This document shows positions 1 through 7,817 of a stretch of DNA of 46,009 nt, in pieces. The stretch comes from Methylobacterium sp. NEAU K (GTDB lineage Bacteria; Pseudomonadota; Alphaproteobacteria; Rhizobiales; Beijerinckiaceae). The notes beneath the pieces are model-generated. The model was not told the origin of the DNA. It was given only the letters and a program-made list of their open reading frames with translations, and did not search any database. The first letter of the stretch is position 1. Each line of letters opens with the position of its first letter. The stretch spans positions 1-46,009 of the forward strand of contig NZ_JAUYZJ010000038.1 in the NCBI RefSeq assembly GCF_030700285.1, written 5' to 3'. A program made the position numbers and the translations under genes.

Positions 1-267
1 GACAGCTTCCGCACCGGCTACGCGGTCGGCGGCGGCATCGAGTACGCCCTCCCCACCGACTCGTTCCTGAACTTCTTCCGCTCCAGCGCCGTCACGCTCA
101 AGGTCGAAGGCCTCTACGTCAACCTCGACCGCAACACCCGCAACCAGGGCGCGTTCGTCATCAACGCCGCCAATAACTTCCCCGTCGTCTACAGCGGCAT
201 CGGACGCCGCAGCGACGAGTTCGCCGTCGTCCGCGCAGGCCTGAACTACAAGTTCGGATCGTACTAA
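1..267 (+). CDS. Outer-membrane beta-barrel protein, C-terminal part (5' truncated by window)
   Basis: An open frame enters from the left edge and ends at a TAA, giving 88 residues. The segment alternates polar and hydrophobic residues as beta strands do, and finishes with a strand ending Leu-Asn-Tyr-Lys-Phe-Gly. This is the typical end of the Omp25/Omp31-like 8-strand barrels of Rhizobiales, where the sequence before it (Gly-Gly-Gly-Ile-Glu-Tyr-Ala) is also characteristic. The role would be structural or porin-like in the outer membrane. The start and the signal peptide lie outside the window, so the family call rests only on the C-terminus. A strong intrinsic terminator follows at 334-364, so this is the last gene of its transcript. 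Confidence 0.75.
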   Translation, partial: DSFRTGYAVGGGIEYALPTDSFLNFFRSSAVTLKVEGLYVNLDRNTRNQGAFVINAANNFPVVYSGIGRRSDEFAVVRAGLNYKFGSY

Positions 268-333
268 GTCCGACCTGCAACCCCGCTTGACCTGAGCATC
301 CCCAGCCCGATCAGACTGGCCGCTTGGTCGAGG

Positions 334-364
334 AACGTCCCGGGAGCATATCCCGGGACGTTTT
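334..364 (+). terminator. Rho-independent terminator of the outer-membrane protein gene
   Basis: A perfect 10-bp GC-rich stem (336-345 with 351-360) closes a 5-nt loop GCATA. It is followed by TTTT (361-364), and the two A residues before the stem can pair with the first T residues. It lies about 70 bases after the stop codon of the barrel gene. Confidence 0.85.
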
Positions 365-384
365 CGTTTCCGATATCGGCGGCC

Positions 385-695
385 CGCGATGGGTCGGACG
401 CATCGCGGGCTGGCCGCGTATTCCGCGTCGGCCAGGCTCTCGCGGGCCTTCCTCGGCAGGTCCCGCTCGCCGCGCCAGACTTCGTGCCCCACGCCGCGCC
501 GGTCCATTGCTGCAGGGGGTTGTCGGGCCCCTTCTTGCCGGCGTAGCCGCCGCCTTCCTTCTCGTATTCGGCGGTCGCCATCGGCGCCTCGCGGGCCGAC
601 CATTGACCGGGCCTGCCGCCCTTGTCCGAGTTCCGTAGCCGGTGCTTGACCGCGCCCCACAGCGCCGGATCGGTCTTCCTGGCGGCTTCCGACAT
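385..695 (-). pseudogene. Frameshifted small hydrophilic protein (DUF5872-like)
   Basis: From an ATG at 693-695 the minus strand reads MSEAARKTDPALWGAVKHRL and continues with DKGGRPGQWSARE and GGGYAGKKGPDNPLQQWT. This is the conserved core of a small hydrophilic family (DUF5872-like, recalled from memory) of about 100 residues. After the GTKSG motif near base 478 the frame is lost: the expected continuation, ERDLPRKARESLADAEYAA, appears in another minus-strand frame between about 420 and 460, and then similarity stops without the usual basic tail. The gene therefore looks broken by at least one frameshift plus loss of the C-terminus. A sequencing error could explain the frameshift but not the missing end. 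The function of the family is unknown to me. Confidence 0.6.
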
Positions 696-1021
696 CGTCG
701 CGCCTCGCAAAAAGGATCCGGCGACCGACACGAGCCCTGTAGCCGTGTTCCCGGCGGCGCCTGGCGGTGCGGTGCAACCCGACGTCGGACTCCCCACCGA
801 TCCGGACACCAGTCCGGCGCAAGGAAGTGCATCGAGACCAGCGCCCGCATGGGCGATGTCCGACGGGGCGGAACGCGGCCGGCCTTTGCCCCGACACGCG
901 CCCCGTCGGCGCCTGGCGCGTTTCTTCCAATGTCCATCCGCCTCGATGCCGAGGCTGGCGTCAGGGAAAGCGACCGCAATCCCCTCGCAGGGGGACGCCG
1001 CGGCCGGAGCAGGCGGAACCG
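696..1021. other. Non-coding stretch before sdaA
   Basis: No frame here looks coding. It must hold the promoters of the decayed minus-strand gene and of sdaA. A long upstream extension of the sdaA frame exists but has no family similarity. I see no clear operator or hairpin. Confidence 0.5.
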
Positions 1022-2413
1022 ATGTTTCTGAGCGTCTTCGATGTGTTCAAGCCGGGCATCGGGCCCTCCTCGTCCCACACGATGGGGCCGATGACGGCGG
1101 CCGCTGATTTCCTGGATCTCCTGCGCGCGCAGGACCGGCGCGGCGCGGCCGCCGCACTCCGGGTGACACTGCACGGCTCGCTGGCCTTCACCGGCCGGGG
1201 CCACGCCACCGACCGGGCGGTGGCGCTCGGTCTTCTCGGCTTCCGGCCCGCCGATATCGCGATGGACGACGCGGAGCGCGGGCTCGAGGACCTGCGCGCC
1301 AGCAAGCGGCTCGCTCCGGCGGGCCTGCCGGTCCTCGCTTTCGATCCCGCGACGGCGATCGTGTTCGATTACGGGCCGCCGCTGCCCGGCCACGCGAACG
1401 GGCTCACCGTCACGGCGCTGGACCCCGAGGGCGTCCCCGTCCTGTCCGAGATCTACTACTCGATCGGCGGTGGCTTCGTGGTCACCGCGGCCCAGCGCGC
1501 GGCCGACCTGCCGCCGCCCACCGGGGCCGCGGATCCGCTTCTTTGGCCCTACCCGTTCGAGACCGCGGCGGCGATGCTGCGCATGGCGCGCGCGAGCGGC
1601 CTGTCGATCGCCGCGATGAAGCGCGCGAACGAGGCGGTCGGCCGCTCCGAGGCGGAGATCGATGCGGGGCTCGCCCGCATCTGGCGGGCCATGAACGCGT
1701 GCGTCGAGCGCGGGCTGTCCCGGGAGGGCGAATTGCCCGGCGGTCTCCGGGTCAGGCGCCGGGCCAAGCGTATCCGGGACCAGCTCGACCGCGAACAGGG
1801 CTCGAACACGGCGCAACCGCACGTCGTGGCGGACTGGTTGAGCGTCTACGCCATGGCGGTCAACGAGGAGAACGCGGCCGGCGGCCAGGTCGTGACCGCG
1901 CCGACCAACGGCGCCGCCGGCGTGGTTCCGGCGGTGATCCGGTACTACGTCGACCATTGCATCGGTTCCGACCCGGCCCGGATCCCGGAATTCCTCCTGA
2001 CGGCGGCGGCGATCGGCGGCCTGATCAAGCACAACGCCTCGATCTCCGGGGCGGAGGCCGGCTGCCAGGGAGAGGTCGGCTCGGCCAGCGCGATGGCGGC
2101 GGCCGGCCTCTGTGCCGTGCTCGGGGGCACCGCCACCCAGATCGAGAACGCCGCCGAGATCGCCCTGGAGCATCACCTCGGCATGACCTGCGACCCGGTG
2201 GGCGGCCTGGTGCAGGTACCCTGCATCGAGCGCAACGGGATCGGCGCCATGAAGGCGGTGGCGGCCGCGTCCCTGGCCTTGCGGGGCGACGGTTCGCATT
2301 TCATGCCGCTGGACAACTGCATCGCGGCGATGCGGCAGACCGGCGAGGAAATGAGCGCCAAGTACAAGGAAACGAGCCTGGCCGGGCTCGCGGTGAACCT
2401 TCCGGAGTGCTGA
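1022..2413 (+). CDS. sdaA: L-serine dehydratase (L-serine ammonia-lyase), iron-sulphur type
   Basis: A 463-residue single-chain L-serine deaminase converting L-serine to pyruvate and ammonia in the cytosol. The protein opens with the family start MFLSVFDVFKPGIGPSSSHT, which fixes the ATG at 1022 rather than the much longer open frame upstream. An AGGCGGA sequence lies just before it. The N-terminal beta domain (to about residue 160) is followed by the alpha domain. Three cysteines at about 348 (GAEAGCQGE), 390 (MTCDPVGG) and 401 (VPCIERNG) match the spacing of the [4Fe-4S] ligands in the E. coli enzymes. Length is normal for the family. It stands alone, with non-coding DNA on both sides. In a methylotroph with a serine cycle it would drain serine, which suggests tight control, but no operator was recognised. 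Confidence 0.95.
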   Translation: MFLSVFDVFKPGIGPSSSHTMGPMTAAADFLDLLRAQDRRGAAAALRVTLHGSLAFTGRGHATDRAVALGLLGFRPADIAMDDAERGLEDLRASKRLAPAGLPVLAFDPATAIVFDYGPPLPGHANGLTVTALDPEGVPVLSEIYYSIGGGFVVTAAQRAADLPPPTGAADPLLWPYPFETAAAMLRMARASGLSIAAMKRANEAVGRSEAEIDAGLARIWRAMNACVERGLSREGELPGGLRVRRRAKRIRDQLDREQGSNTAQPHVVADWLSVYAMAVNEENAAGGQVVTAPTNGAAGVVPAVIRYYVDHCIGSDPARIPEFLLTAAAIGGLIKHNASISGAEAGCQGEVGSASAMAAAGLCAVLGGTATQIENAAEIALEHHLGMTCDPVGGLVQVPCIERNGIGAMKAVAAASLALRGDGSHFMPLDNCIAAMRQTGEEMSAKYKETSLAGLAVNLPEC

Positions 2414-2837
2414 GCCAGGCCGCCTGTGCGTTCCCGGCAGCGCGGACAGAGGCGGGACCTCGCCGGCGCCGGGGGGCTCCGGATGCGTCTGGCACGGCGG
2501 TCCTATGCCGGAACCCGCAACCCCGAAGCCTCGGTCTTGCTGGCGGGCCGACCGGAGCAGAACCGCAACGATGGAGATTGTCGCGTCTGAAGAACGATGC
2601 GGAGGTCCGCACGCGCCCGCTCGAACCCGATCGCCCGATCGCCGGTTTGTGTGCAGCCCTCCCGTTCACGGGCTTCCGGTCCGCCGTCCGAAGCGGATAT
2701 CAGCCCGCACGGGGATCCGGGCCGCCCTCGATCGCCGCCACGAAGGTGCGTCGGCCGCCTTGCGTGCTGCCCGTCGGCTCAGGAAGTGTCCGCAGCCGGC
2801 CCGGATCGGGCCGCTGCGGCGATCGTGGAGGGCTTTG
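2414..2837. other. Intergenic region upstream of the amide regulon
   Basis: These 424 bases carry no convincing gene. Just before the AmiC start there is a bulged hairpin (about 2793-2818) in the likely 5' leader. No clear sigma-54 (GG-N10-GC) or sigma-70 promoter could be assigned. Confidence 0.4.
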
Positions 2838-3992
2838 ATGGCGGCCAGGGATGAAGCGACGTGGCGGGTCGGCGTCCTGTTCTCCCGCAGCGGCGTGAGC
2901 GGTGTGACCGAGACCGAGCATTTCCTGGGCACCGCCCTGGCCATCGAGGAGATCAACACGGGAGGCGGCGTGCTCGGGCGCCCAATCGAGCCGATCTGCT
3001 ACGATCCGGCCGGCGACAACGACGCCTACCGCACCTTCGCCCGGCGGATGCTCGGCGAGGACGGGGTCGAGGTGGTGTTCGGCTGCTCGCTCTCGGCGAG
3101 CCGGAAGTCGGTGCTCTCGACGGTGGAGCGGCACAACGGCCTGCTCTGGTATCCGTCGATCTACGAGGGCTTCGAATACTCGGAGAATGTCATCTACACC
3201 GGTGCGACCCTCAACCAGAATGTCTTCGCCCTCGCAGATTTTCTCCTCCAGGCGCACGGCTCGCGGATCTTCCTGATCGGATCCGACTACATCTACCCGC
3301 GCGAGTCGAACCGGGTGATGCGCGACCTGATCGAGGCGAAGGGCGGGACGATCGTCGGCGAACTCTACACGCCCCTCGACGCGGACGACGCGGCCCATCG
3401 GGCGATGATCGCCGAGATCCGGCATGTCGCGCCGGACGCCGTGTTCTCGACGGTGGTCGGGCGCGGGGCCGAGCGGCTCTACCGGGCCTACGCGGAATCC
3501 GGGACCGGCCGCACCCGCTGCCCGATCGCGAGCCTGACCCTGTCGGAGGGGCAGATCCGGGAGATCGGTCCCGAGCGCTGCACCGGCCACATCCTGGCGG
3601 CCCCGTATTTCGCGGACCTCAAGAGCGAGGAGAACCGGCGCTTCGTGGCGGCCTTCAAGGCCCGGTTCGGGGCCGAGCGGCCGACCAGCATGTGGTCGGA
3701 GACCGCCTACGCGCAGGTGCATCTCTTCGCCCGCGCCCTCGCCGAGACCGGCACGCTCGATGCCGAGCGCCTCGGCGCGGCGGCCCTGCGGCAGCGCATC
3801 GTGGCGCCGGAGGGCGAACTCGCCTTCGACGGCGAGACGCGGCATGTCTGGCTCACCCCCGGCATCGGCGTCGCCCGCGCCGACGGGCAGTTCGACGTCG
3901 TCTGGCGGGCGCGCCGGCCGGTGCGGCCCGATCCCTACCTGGCGTGGTCCCGGTTCGAGACGAACTGGCTCGAGGAGGGCCTCGCCGCGTGA
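2838..3992 (+). CDS. AmiC-like cytosolic amide sensor (periplasmic-binding-protein fold)
   Basis: A 384-residue type-I periplasmic-binding-protein-fold protein (Leu/Ile/Val-binding class) without a signal peptide: the first beta strand (WRVGVLFSRSGVSGVTE) begins at about residue 9, so it should act in the cytosol. Motifs such as INTGGGVLGRPI and FLIGSDYIYPRESNRV are typical of AmiC and UrtA-like proteins. The next gene, overlapping by four bases (GTGA), encodes an ANTAR protein, exactly the amiC-amiR arrangement known from Pseudomonas. There AmiC binds AmiR and releases it when an amide is bound. By inference this protein senses the substrate of the downstream transporter and hydrolases. The start follows GGAGGG at good spacing. 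A transporter binding protein is less likely, because a separate exported one is encoded at 5740. Confidence 0.85.
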   Translation: MAARDEATWRVGVLFSRSGVSGVTETEHFLGTALAIEEINTGGGVLGRPIEPICYDPAGDNDAYRTFARRMLGEDGVEVVFGCSLSASRKSVLSTVERHNGLLWYPSIYEGFEYSENVIYTGATLNQNVFALADFLLQAHGSRIFLIGSDYIYPRESNRVMRDLIEAKGGTIVGELYTPLDADDAAHRAMIAEIRHVAPDAVFSTVVGRGAERLYRAYAESGTGRTRCPIASLTLSEGQIREIGPERCTGHILAAPYFADLKSEENRRFVAAFKARFGAERPTSMWSETAYAQVHLFARALAETGTLDAERLGAAALRQRIVAPEGELAFDGETRHVWLTPGIGVARADGQFDVVWRARRPVRPDPYLAWSRFETNWLEEGLAA

Positions 3993-4615
3993 CTGCGCCA
4001 GCCCGCAAGATCCTGGATGATCTGAGACGGGCGCGCGCGCTCGTCATCCACCCCCGGGACGAGGAGGGCGCGTCCCTCATGGAACAGCTGCGCCGCCTCG
4101 GCTGCGCGGTCTCGCTCGCCTGGCCGCCGCCGGCCGCCCTGCCGCCGGACATCGACACACTGTTCATCCAGCTCGACGACGCGCAGGTGATGCATCTCCT
4201 GCCCTCCATCGAGGAGATCGAGCCCGCCGTCATCGCCATCGTGGCCTACGAGAGCCCGACCTCGCTCAAGGCGATCGCCGACGTCAACGCCCACGGCGTG
4301 CTGAACAAGCCGCTTCACCCGCGCGGCGTGCTGACCCAGTTCGCCCTCGCCCGATACCGGCGCGGCTACGAGGGCCGGCTGGTCAGCAAGATCCACCGGC
4401 TCGAGGAGACCATGAAGGGCCGCCGCACCGTCGAGAAGGCGGTGCGTCTGCTCGTCGAGCTCAACGGGATCGACGAGGACGCCGCCTACAGGCTGCTGCG
4501 GGACCGGGCCACCGCCGCCCGCGTGCCGATGGCGAGCGTCGCCGAGAGCGTGGTGGCGGCGCACGAGGCGATGAGCGGTCTCGGCCTGCGCATCGCGTTG
4601 GCGGAAAAGACCTGA
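3989..4615 (+). CDS. AmiR-like ANTAR-domain transcription antiterminator
   Basis: A 208-residue protein with an N-terminal pseudo-receiver domain (about 1-125), a short coiled coil (around RLEETMKGRRTVEKA) and a C-terminal three-helix ANTAR domain (about 135-205, with MKGRRTVEKAVRLLVELNGI and later AYRLLRDRA). ANTAR domains bind paired hexaloop RNA hairpins and prevent formation of a terminator. The GTG start overlaps the amiC stop by four bases, implying translational coupling and a stoichiometric complex. No conserved phospho-acceptor Asp cluster is evident, in keeping with control by protein-protein contact rather than phosphorylation. Its likely RNA target is the leader at 4680-4770, immediately downstream. 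Confidence 0.85.
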   Translation: MTAPARKILDDLRRARALVIHPRDEEGASLMEQLRRLGCAVSLAWPPPAALPPDIDTLFIQLDDAQVMHLLPSIEEIEPAVIAIVAYESPTSLKAIADVNAHGVLNKPLHPRGVLTQFALARYRRGYEGRLVSKIHRLEETMKGRRTVEKAVRLLVELNGIDEDAAYRLLRDRATAARVPMASVAESVVAAHEAMSGLGLRIALAEKT

Positions 4616-4679
4616 TCGCAGCAGCATGCCGCAATTATGGTCTTGCGGACCGTCTCTCGGCGGGTATCGTGGGGTTGTT

Positions 4680-4710
4680 GGGCAGGGCTGCCCCGCAGCA
4701 GGATTGCTGC
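4680..4710 (+). promoter_or_regulatory. Candidate ANTAR-target RNA: two tandem hexaloop hairpins
   Basis: Hairpin P1 pairs 4680-4683 with 4690-4693 around the six-base loop AGGGCT. Hairpin P2 pairs 4695-4699 with 4706-4710 around the six-base loop AGGATT. The two are one base apart. The ANTAR RNA motif consists of two small hairpins with six-base loops having A at position 1 and G at position 4. P1 fits fully; P2 has A1 but A rather than G at position 4. The position between an ANTAR gene and an intrinsic terminator supports the call. The P1 stem is only four pairs, so folding needs testing. Confidence 0.65.
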
Positions 4711-4729
4711 ATTACATCTCGGCTTTGTA

Positions 4730-4770
4730 GCCTCTGGTACGCGGATGACTTCCGCAGCCAGGGGCTTTTT
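4730..4770 (+). terminator. Leader attenuator terminator before the amide operon
   Basis: An 8-bp outer stem (4730-4737 with 4758-4765, one G-T pair) and a 5-bp inner stem (4741-4745 with 4751-4755) are followed by TTTTT at 4766-4770. The next gene starts only 17 bases later. A terminator this close to a start codon makes sense as an attenuator: transcription would stop here unless the ANTAR protein intervenes. A weak four-pair hairpin, 4721-4732, overlaps the 5' side of the stem and could compete with it. Confidence 0.85.
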
Positions 4771-4786
4771 GCGTTTTGGAGCAATC

Positions 4787-5632
4787 ATGATCCAAGCGAA
4801 CGGTCCCGCGCGCCCGCCATTACGGGTCTCCTGCATCCAGTTCGAGCCGCAGATCGGGGCGGTCGACGCCAATCTCGCGCGCGCGTCTGAGCTCATTCGC
4901 GAGGCCGCCGCTGCCGGCAGCCGGCTGATCGTCCTGCCGGAACTCGCCAATACCGGCTACGTGTTCGCGTCTCGGGAGGAGGCGGCCGCGCTCGCCGAGC
5001 CGGTGCCGGACGGACCGTCGGCCCGGGCCTGGGGGGCGCTCGCCGCGGAACTCGGCGTGCACATCGTCGCGGGAATCGCGGAACGCGCGGGGGACGCCCT
5101 CTACAACGCGGCCCTGATCACCGGGCCGGACGGCTACATCGGCACCTACCGCAAGGCGCATCTGTGGCATCGGGAGAACGTGTTCTTCGCCAAGGGCGAT
5201 CTCGGCTTCCCGGTCTTCGAGACCGCTTTGGGCAAGGTTGGCGTCGCGATCTGCTACGACGGCTGGTTCCCCGAGACCTTCCGCCAGCTCGCGCTGGGCG
5301 GCGCGGAGATCGTGTGCGTCCCGACCAACTGGGTGCCGATGCCCGATCAGCCCGCGGGGGAGGCCGCCATGGCCAACACCCTGCATCGCGCCGCCGCCCA
5401 CTCGAACGGCATCTTCATCGCCTGCGCCGACCGGGTCGGCGTCGAGCGGGGCCAGCCCTTCGAGGGGCAGAGCCTGATCATCGGCCCCAAGGGCTGGCCG
5501 CTCGCCGGCCCGGCGAGCCGAGACCGGGCCGAGACCATCTCGGCCGTGATCGACCTCGCGGAGGCCGGCCGCAAGGACCTCAACGAGTTCAACTCCGTCC
5601 TGCGCGACCGCCGCAGCGACATCTACGGCTAG
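4787..5632 (+). CDS. Carbon-nitrogen hydrolase (nitrilase superfamily amidohydrolase)
   Basis: A 281-residue cytosolic amidohydrolase with the Glu-Lys-Cys catalytic triad of the nitrilase superfamily: Glu52 in LPELANTGY, Lys123 in YRKAHLW and Cys156 in AICYDGWFPE. It would hydrolyse a C-N bond, most likely an amide, omega-amide or N-carbamoyl group, releasing ammonia. The aromatic and acidic residues after Cys156 resemble N-carbamoylputrescine amidase and aliphatic amidase-like branches, but the substrate cannot be read from the sequence. The ATG lies 17 bases after the leader terminator; the open frame extends upstream only through the leader itself. It is the first gene of the operon controlled by the AmiC/AmiR pair. 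Confidence 0.85.
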   Translation: MIQANGPARPPLRVSCIQFEPQIGAVDANLARASELIREAAAAGSRLIVLPELANTGYVFASREEAAALAEPVPDGPSARAWGALAAELGVHIVAGIAERAGDALYNAALITGPDGYIGTYRKAHLWHRENVFFAKGDLGFPVFETALGKVGVAICYDGWFPETFRQLALGGAEIVCVPTNWVPMPDQPAGEAAMANTLHRAAAHSNGIFIACADRVGVERGQPFEGQSLIIGPKGWPLAGPASRDRAETISAVIDLAEAGRKDLNEFNSVLRDRRSDIYG

Positions 5633-5692
5633 AGCGCGCGCCGCCGGACCGGATGCCGGCCCGGCACCAGCGAGCGCGTGACATCGAAGACT
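5631..5692 (-). repeat. Dispersed repeat, copy B (inverted)
   Basis: Read on the minus strand, this stretch matches 41415-41474 at roughly four bases in five over about 60 bases. Shared blocks include TTCGATG/CTCGATG, ACGCGCTCGCT and the ending GCGCTCT. The copy begins inside the TAG stop of the hydrolase gene, as if inserted at the very end of the coding region. It lies in the 108-base gap before the binding-protein gene, within the operon. Confidence 0.6.
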
Positions 5693-5739
5693 GAGAACCA
5701 CACCCCACCGTGAACATGCCTGTCTCGAGGAGCCCGTCC

Positions 5740-6897
5740 ATGTCGAAGTCTCACCTCATCGGCACCGTCGCCGCGCTTGCGCTCGCGGCTTCGGCCGCGC
5801 AAGCCGCCGACAGCAAGCCGATCGTCATCGGCGTCCCGGTCGGCCTGTCGGGGGCCAACAGCGTCGTCGCCCCCTCGGTGGTGCAGTCGGCGGAACTGGC
5901 GGTCGAGGAGATCAACGCCGCCGGCGGCGTGCTCGGCCGGAAGCTCGTCCTGGAGGTGGCCGACGATGCGTCCGGAGCCGCCGGCGCCCAGAAGGCCTTC
6001 GACGGGCTGATCTACCAGAAGAAGGTCGATGTCCTGATCTCGATGGAGACGAGCGCGGCCCGCAACGCCGGCTTGCCCGCCGTCACCAAGGGCCGCGTCC
6101 CGTACATCTACACCTCGTTCTACGAGGGCCGGTCCTGCAACAAGAACCTGTTCGTGGATGCCTGGGTGCCGGAGCAGCAGGTGCCGCCCGTGGTCGATGC
6201 CTTCGCCAAGGAGAAGGGCGCCAAGACCTACTTCCTGATCGGCAGCGATTACGCCTTCGGCCGCGGCATGCTGGGCTTCGCGCGAAGCTACATCGAGAAG
6301 ACCGGCGGCAAGGTGATCGGCGAGGAATACCTGCCGATGGACGGCAGCGACTGGACCGCGATCATCTCCAAGCTGAAGGATTCCAAGCCGGACGCGCTGA
6401 TCACCTCCACGGCCGGCGGCGCACCGAACGTCACGCTGACGAAGCAGCTGCGCGGCGCGGGCGTGTCCCTGCCCTTCGCCAACCTCGCCCTCGACGAGGG
6501 GACGGCCAAGAGCATGGGCGCCGACGCCAAGGACGTCTACCTCTCGGCCTCCTACGTCACGGGGATCGACAGCCCGCAGAACAAGACCTTCCTGGCCGCG
6601 ATGGAGAAGAAGTTCGGCTCCGGCATGCGGACGCCGAACGACCTCTCCGTGCCCGAATACGAGGCGATCTACCTCTACAAGGCCGCGGTCGAGAAGGCCG
6701 GCGGCACCGAGACCGCCAAGGTCCTCGAGGCGCTGCCGAGCGTGAGCGTGACCGGCCCCCGCGGCACGATCAGCATGAGCAAGCAGCACCACGCCCCCCT
6801 GACCATGTATCTCGGCCAGATCCAGGGCGACGGAGCGGTCAAGGTCGTCGGGACCTTCAAGAACGTCGATCCCGGCGCGCAATGCCCGAAGCTCTGA
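5740..6897 (+). CDS. ABC transporter substrate-binding protein (amide/urea/branched-chain family)
   Basis: A 385-residue exported binding protein. The signal peptide (about residues 1-23, HLIGTVAALALAASAAQA) is followed by the mature start ADSKPIVIG. The ATG at 5740 is preferred over GTG 5710 or ATG 5716 because GAGGAG lies nine bases upstream and a signal peptide follows at once. The body has the type-I binding-protein pattern (INAAGGVLGRKL near residue 70, FLIGSDYAFGRGM near 170) and resembles UrtA and AmiC. The two binding-protein-fold products of this locus share several motifs, so sensor and importer probably bind the same ligand. It acts in the periplasm with the downstream permease and ATPase genes. 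Confidence 0.85.
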   Translation: MSKSHLIGTVAALALAASAAQAADSKPIVIGVPVGLSGANSVVAPSVVQSAELAVEEINAAGGVLGRKLVLEVADDASGAAGAQKAFDGLIYQKKVDVLISMETSAARNAGLPAVTKGRVPYIYTSFYEGRSCNKNLFVDAWVPEQQVPPVVDAFAKEKGAKTYFLIGSDYAFGRGMLGFARSYIEKTGGKVIGEEYLPMDGSDWTAIISKLKDSKPDALITSTAGGAPNVTLTKQLRGAGVSLPFANLALDEGTAKSMGADAKDVYLSASYVTGIDSPQNKTFLAAMEKKFGSGMRTPNDLSVPEYEAIYLYKAAVEKAGGTETAKVLEALPSVSVTGPRGTISMSKQHHAPLTMYLGQIQGDGAVKVVGTFKNVDPGAQCPKL

Positions 6898-6906
6898 GGC
6901 CCTGAC

Positions 6907-6942
6907 GCGCGCCGCCGAACGGAATTCGGTTCGGTGGCGCGC
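6907..6942 (+). promoter_or_regulatory. Stem-loop between binding-protein and permease genes
   Basis: A 14-bp stem (6907-6920 with 6929-6942, one G-T pair) closes an 8-base loop and has no T run. Such hairpins after binding-protein genes commonly stabilise the upstream mRNA so that more binding protein than membrane protein is made. That role is inferred. Confidence 0.6.
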
Positions 6943-6983
6943 CGACCGGCCGAGGTCCGGCCCCGTCCCAACCGGAAGGCGCG

Positions 6984-7817
6984 ATGCTGCTCATCCTCGA
7001 TATCCTGACGACCGCGGCGATCCTCTTCGTGGTGGCGATCGGCCTGCTGGCGATCTTCGGCGTGCTCAAGATCATCAACTTCGCGCACGGGGCCTGGCTC
7101 ACGATCGGCGCCTACTGCGCCGTGGTGACCGCCAAGCTCGGGCTGAACCCCTGGGCCGCCTTGCCGCTGGCGTTCCTGGTCGGCGCCGCACTCGGCGGCC
7201 TGGCGGAGCGCTTCATCATCCGCCCCCTCTATCGCCGGCCCCTCGACGCGATCCTCGCCACCTGGGGGCTCGGCATCGTGGTCGGGCAGCTCATCACCCT
7301 CGGCTTCGGCCGCGACGTCCAGCTCACCCCGAACCTCCTTCCGGGAACCGTCGCGGTCCTGGGCGTCGACTATTCCGCCTACCGGCTCGTCGCCCTCGGC
7401 ATCGCGCTCGTCATCGGCGCCCTGTTCGCGCTGACCATCGAGCGGACGCGCCTCGGGCTCTCGGCGCGGGCGGTCATCATGAACGCGACGCTCGCCCGGA
7501 GCCTCGGCATCGACACGACGCGCGTGCGCCTCGTGGTCTTCATGATCGGTGCCGGCCTCGCCGCGCTGGCGGGGGTGCTCCTGACGCCGCTCACCAGCGT
7601 CGATCCGAACATGGGCGTCTCCTGGCTGATCGGCGCCTTCATGCTGGTGATGGTCGCCGACGCGTCGTTCCTGGCCCTGGCGGCGGCCTGCCTCGTGTTC
7701 GGGGCCGCCCAGGTGCTGATCAGCACCTTCGTGAGCCCGATCCTCGGCAGCATCGCGGTCGCCGTGCTCGCCGCCCTCGTGCTGCGCGTCAGCCCGAAAG
7801 GCTTCTCCCGTGCTTGA
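6984..7817 (+). CDS. Branched-chain-type ABC transporter permease (LivH family)
   Basis: A 277-residue inner-membrane protein with about eight hydrophobic helices. The early segment FGVLKIINFAHGAWLTIGAY is the hallmark of LivH/UrtB permeases. Alternating helices continue to the end (VAVLAALVLRVSPKGFSRA). It forms the transmembrane channel with the LivM half of the next product. Its stop overlaps the next start by eight bases, implying translational coupling. Substrate is inferred from context to be an amide or related nitrogen compound. Confidence 0.88.
   Translation: MLLILDILTTAAILFVVAIGLLAIFGVLKIINFAHGAWLTIGAYCAVVTAKLGLNPWAALPLAFLVGAALGGLAERFIIRPLYRRPLDAILATWGLGIVVGQLITLGFGRDVQLTPNLLPGTVAVLGVDYSAYRLVALGIALVIGALFALTIERTRLGLSARAVIMNATLARSLGIDTTRVRLVVFMIGAGLAALAGVLLTPLTSVDPNMGVSWLIGAFMLVMVADASFLALAAACLVFGAAQVLISTFVSPILGSIAVAVLAALVLRVSPKGFSRA

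Noticed and set aside
767..1021. N-terminal extension of the serine dehydratase frame
   Set aside because: The extension has no similarity to the family; the conserved start MFLSVFDVFKPG lies at 1022.
2487..2510. Possible sigma-54 promoter (TGGCAC) before the AmiC gene
   Set aside because: The GG and GC elements are not ten bases apart as required.
2690..2705. Possible third copy of the dispersed repeat (CCGAAGCGGATA block)
   Set aside because: Only about a dozen bases match and the rest does not align.
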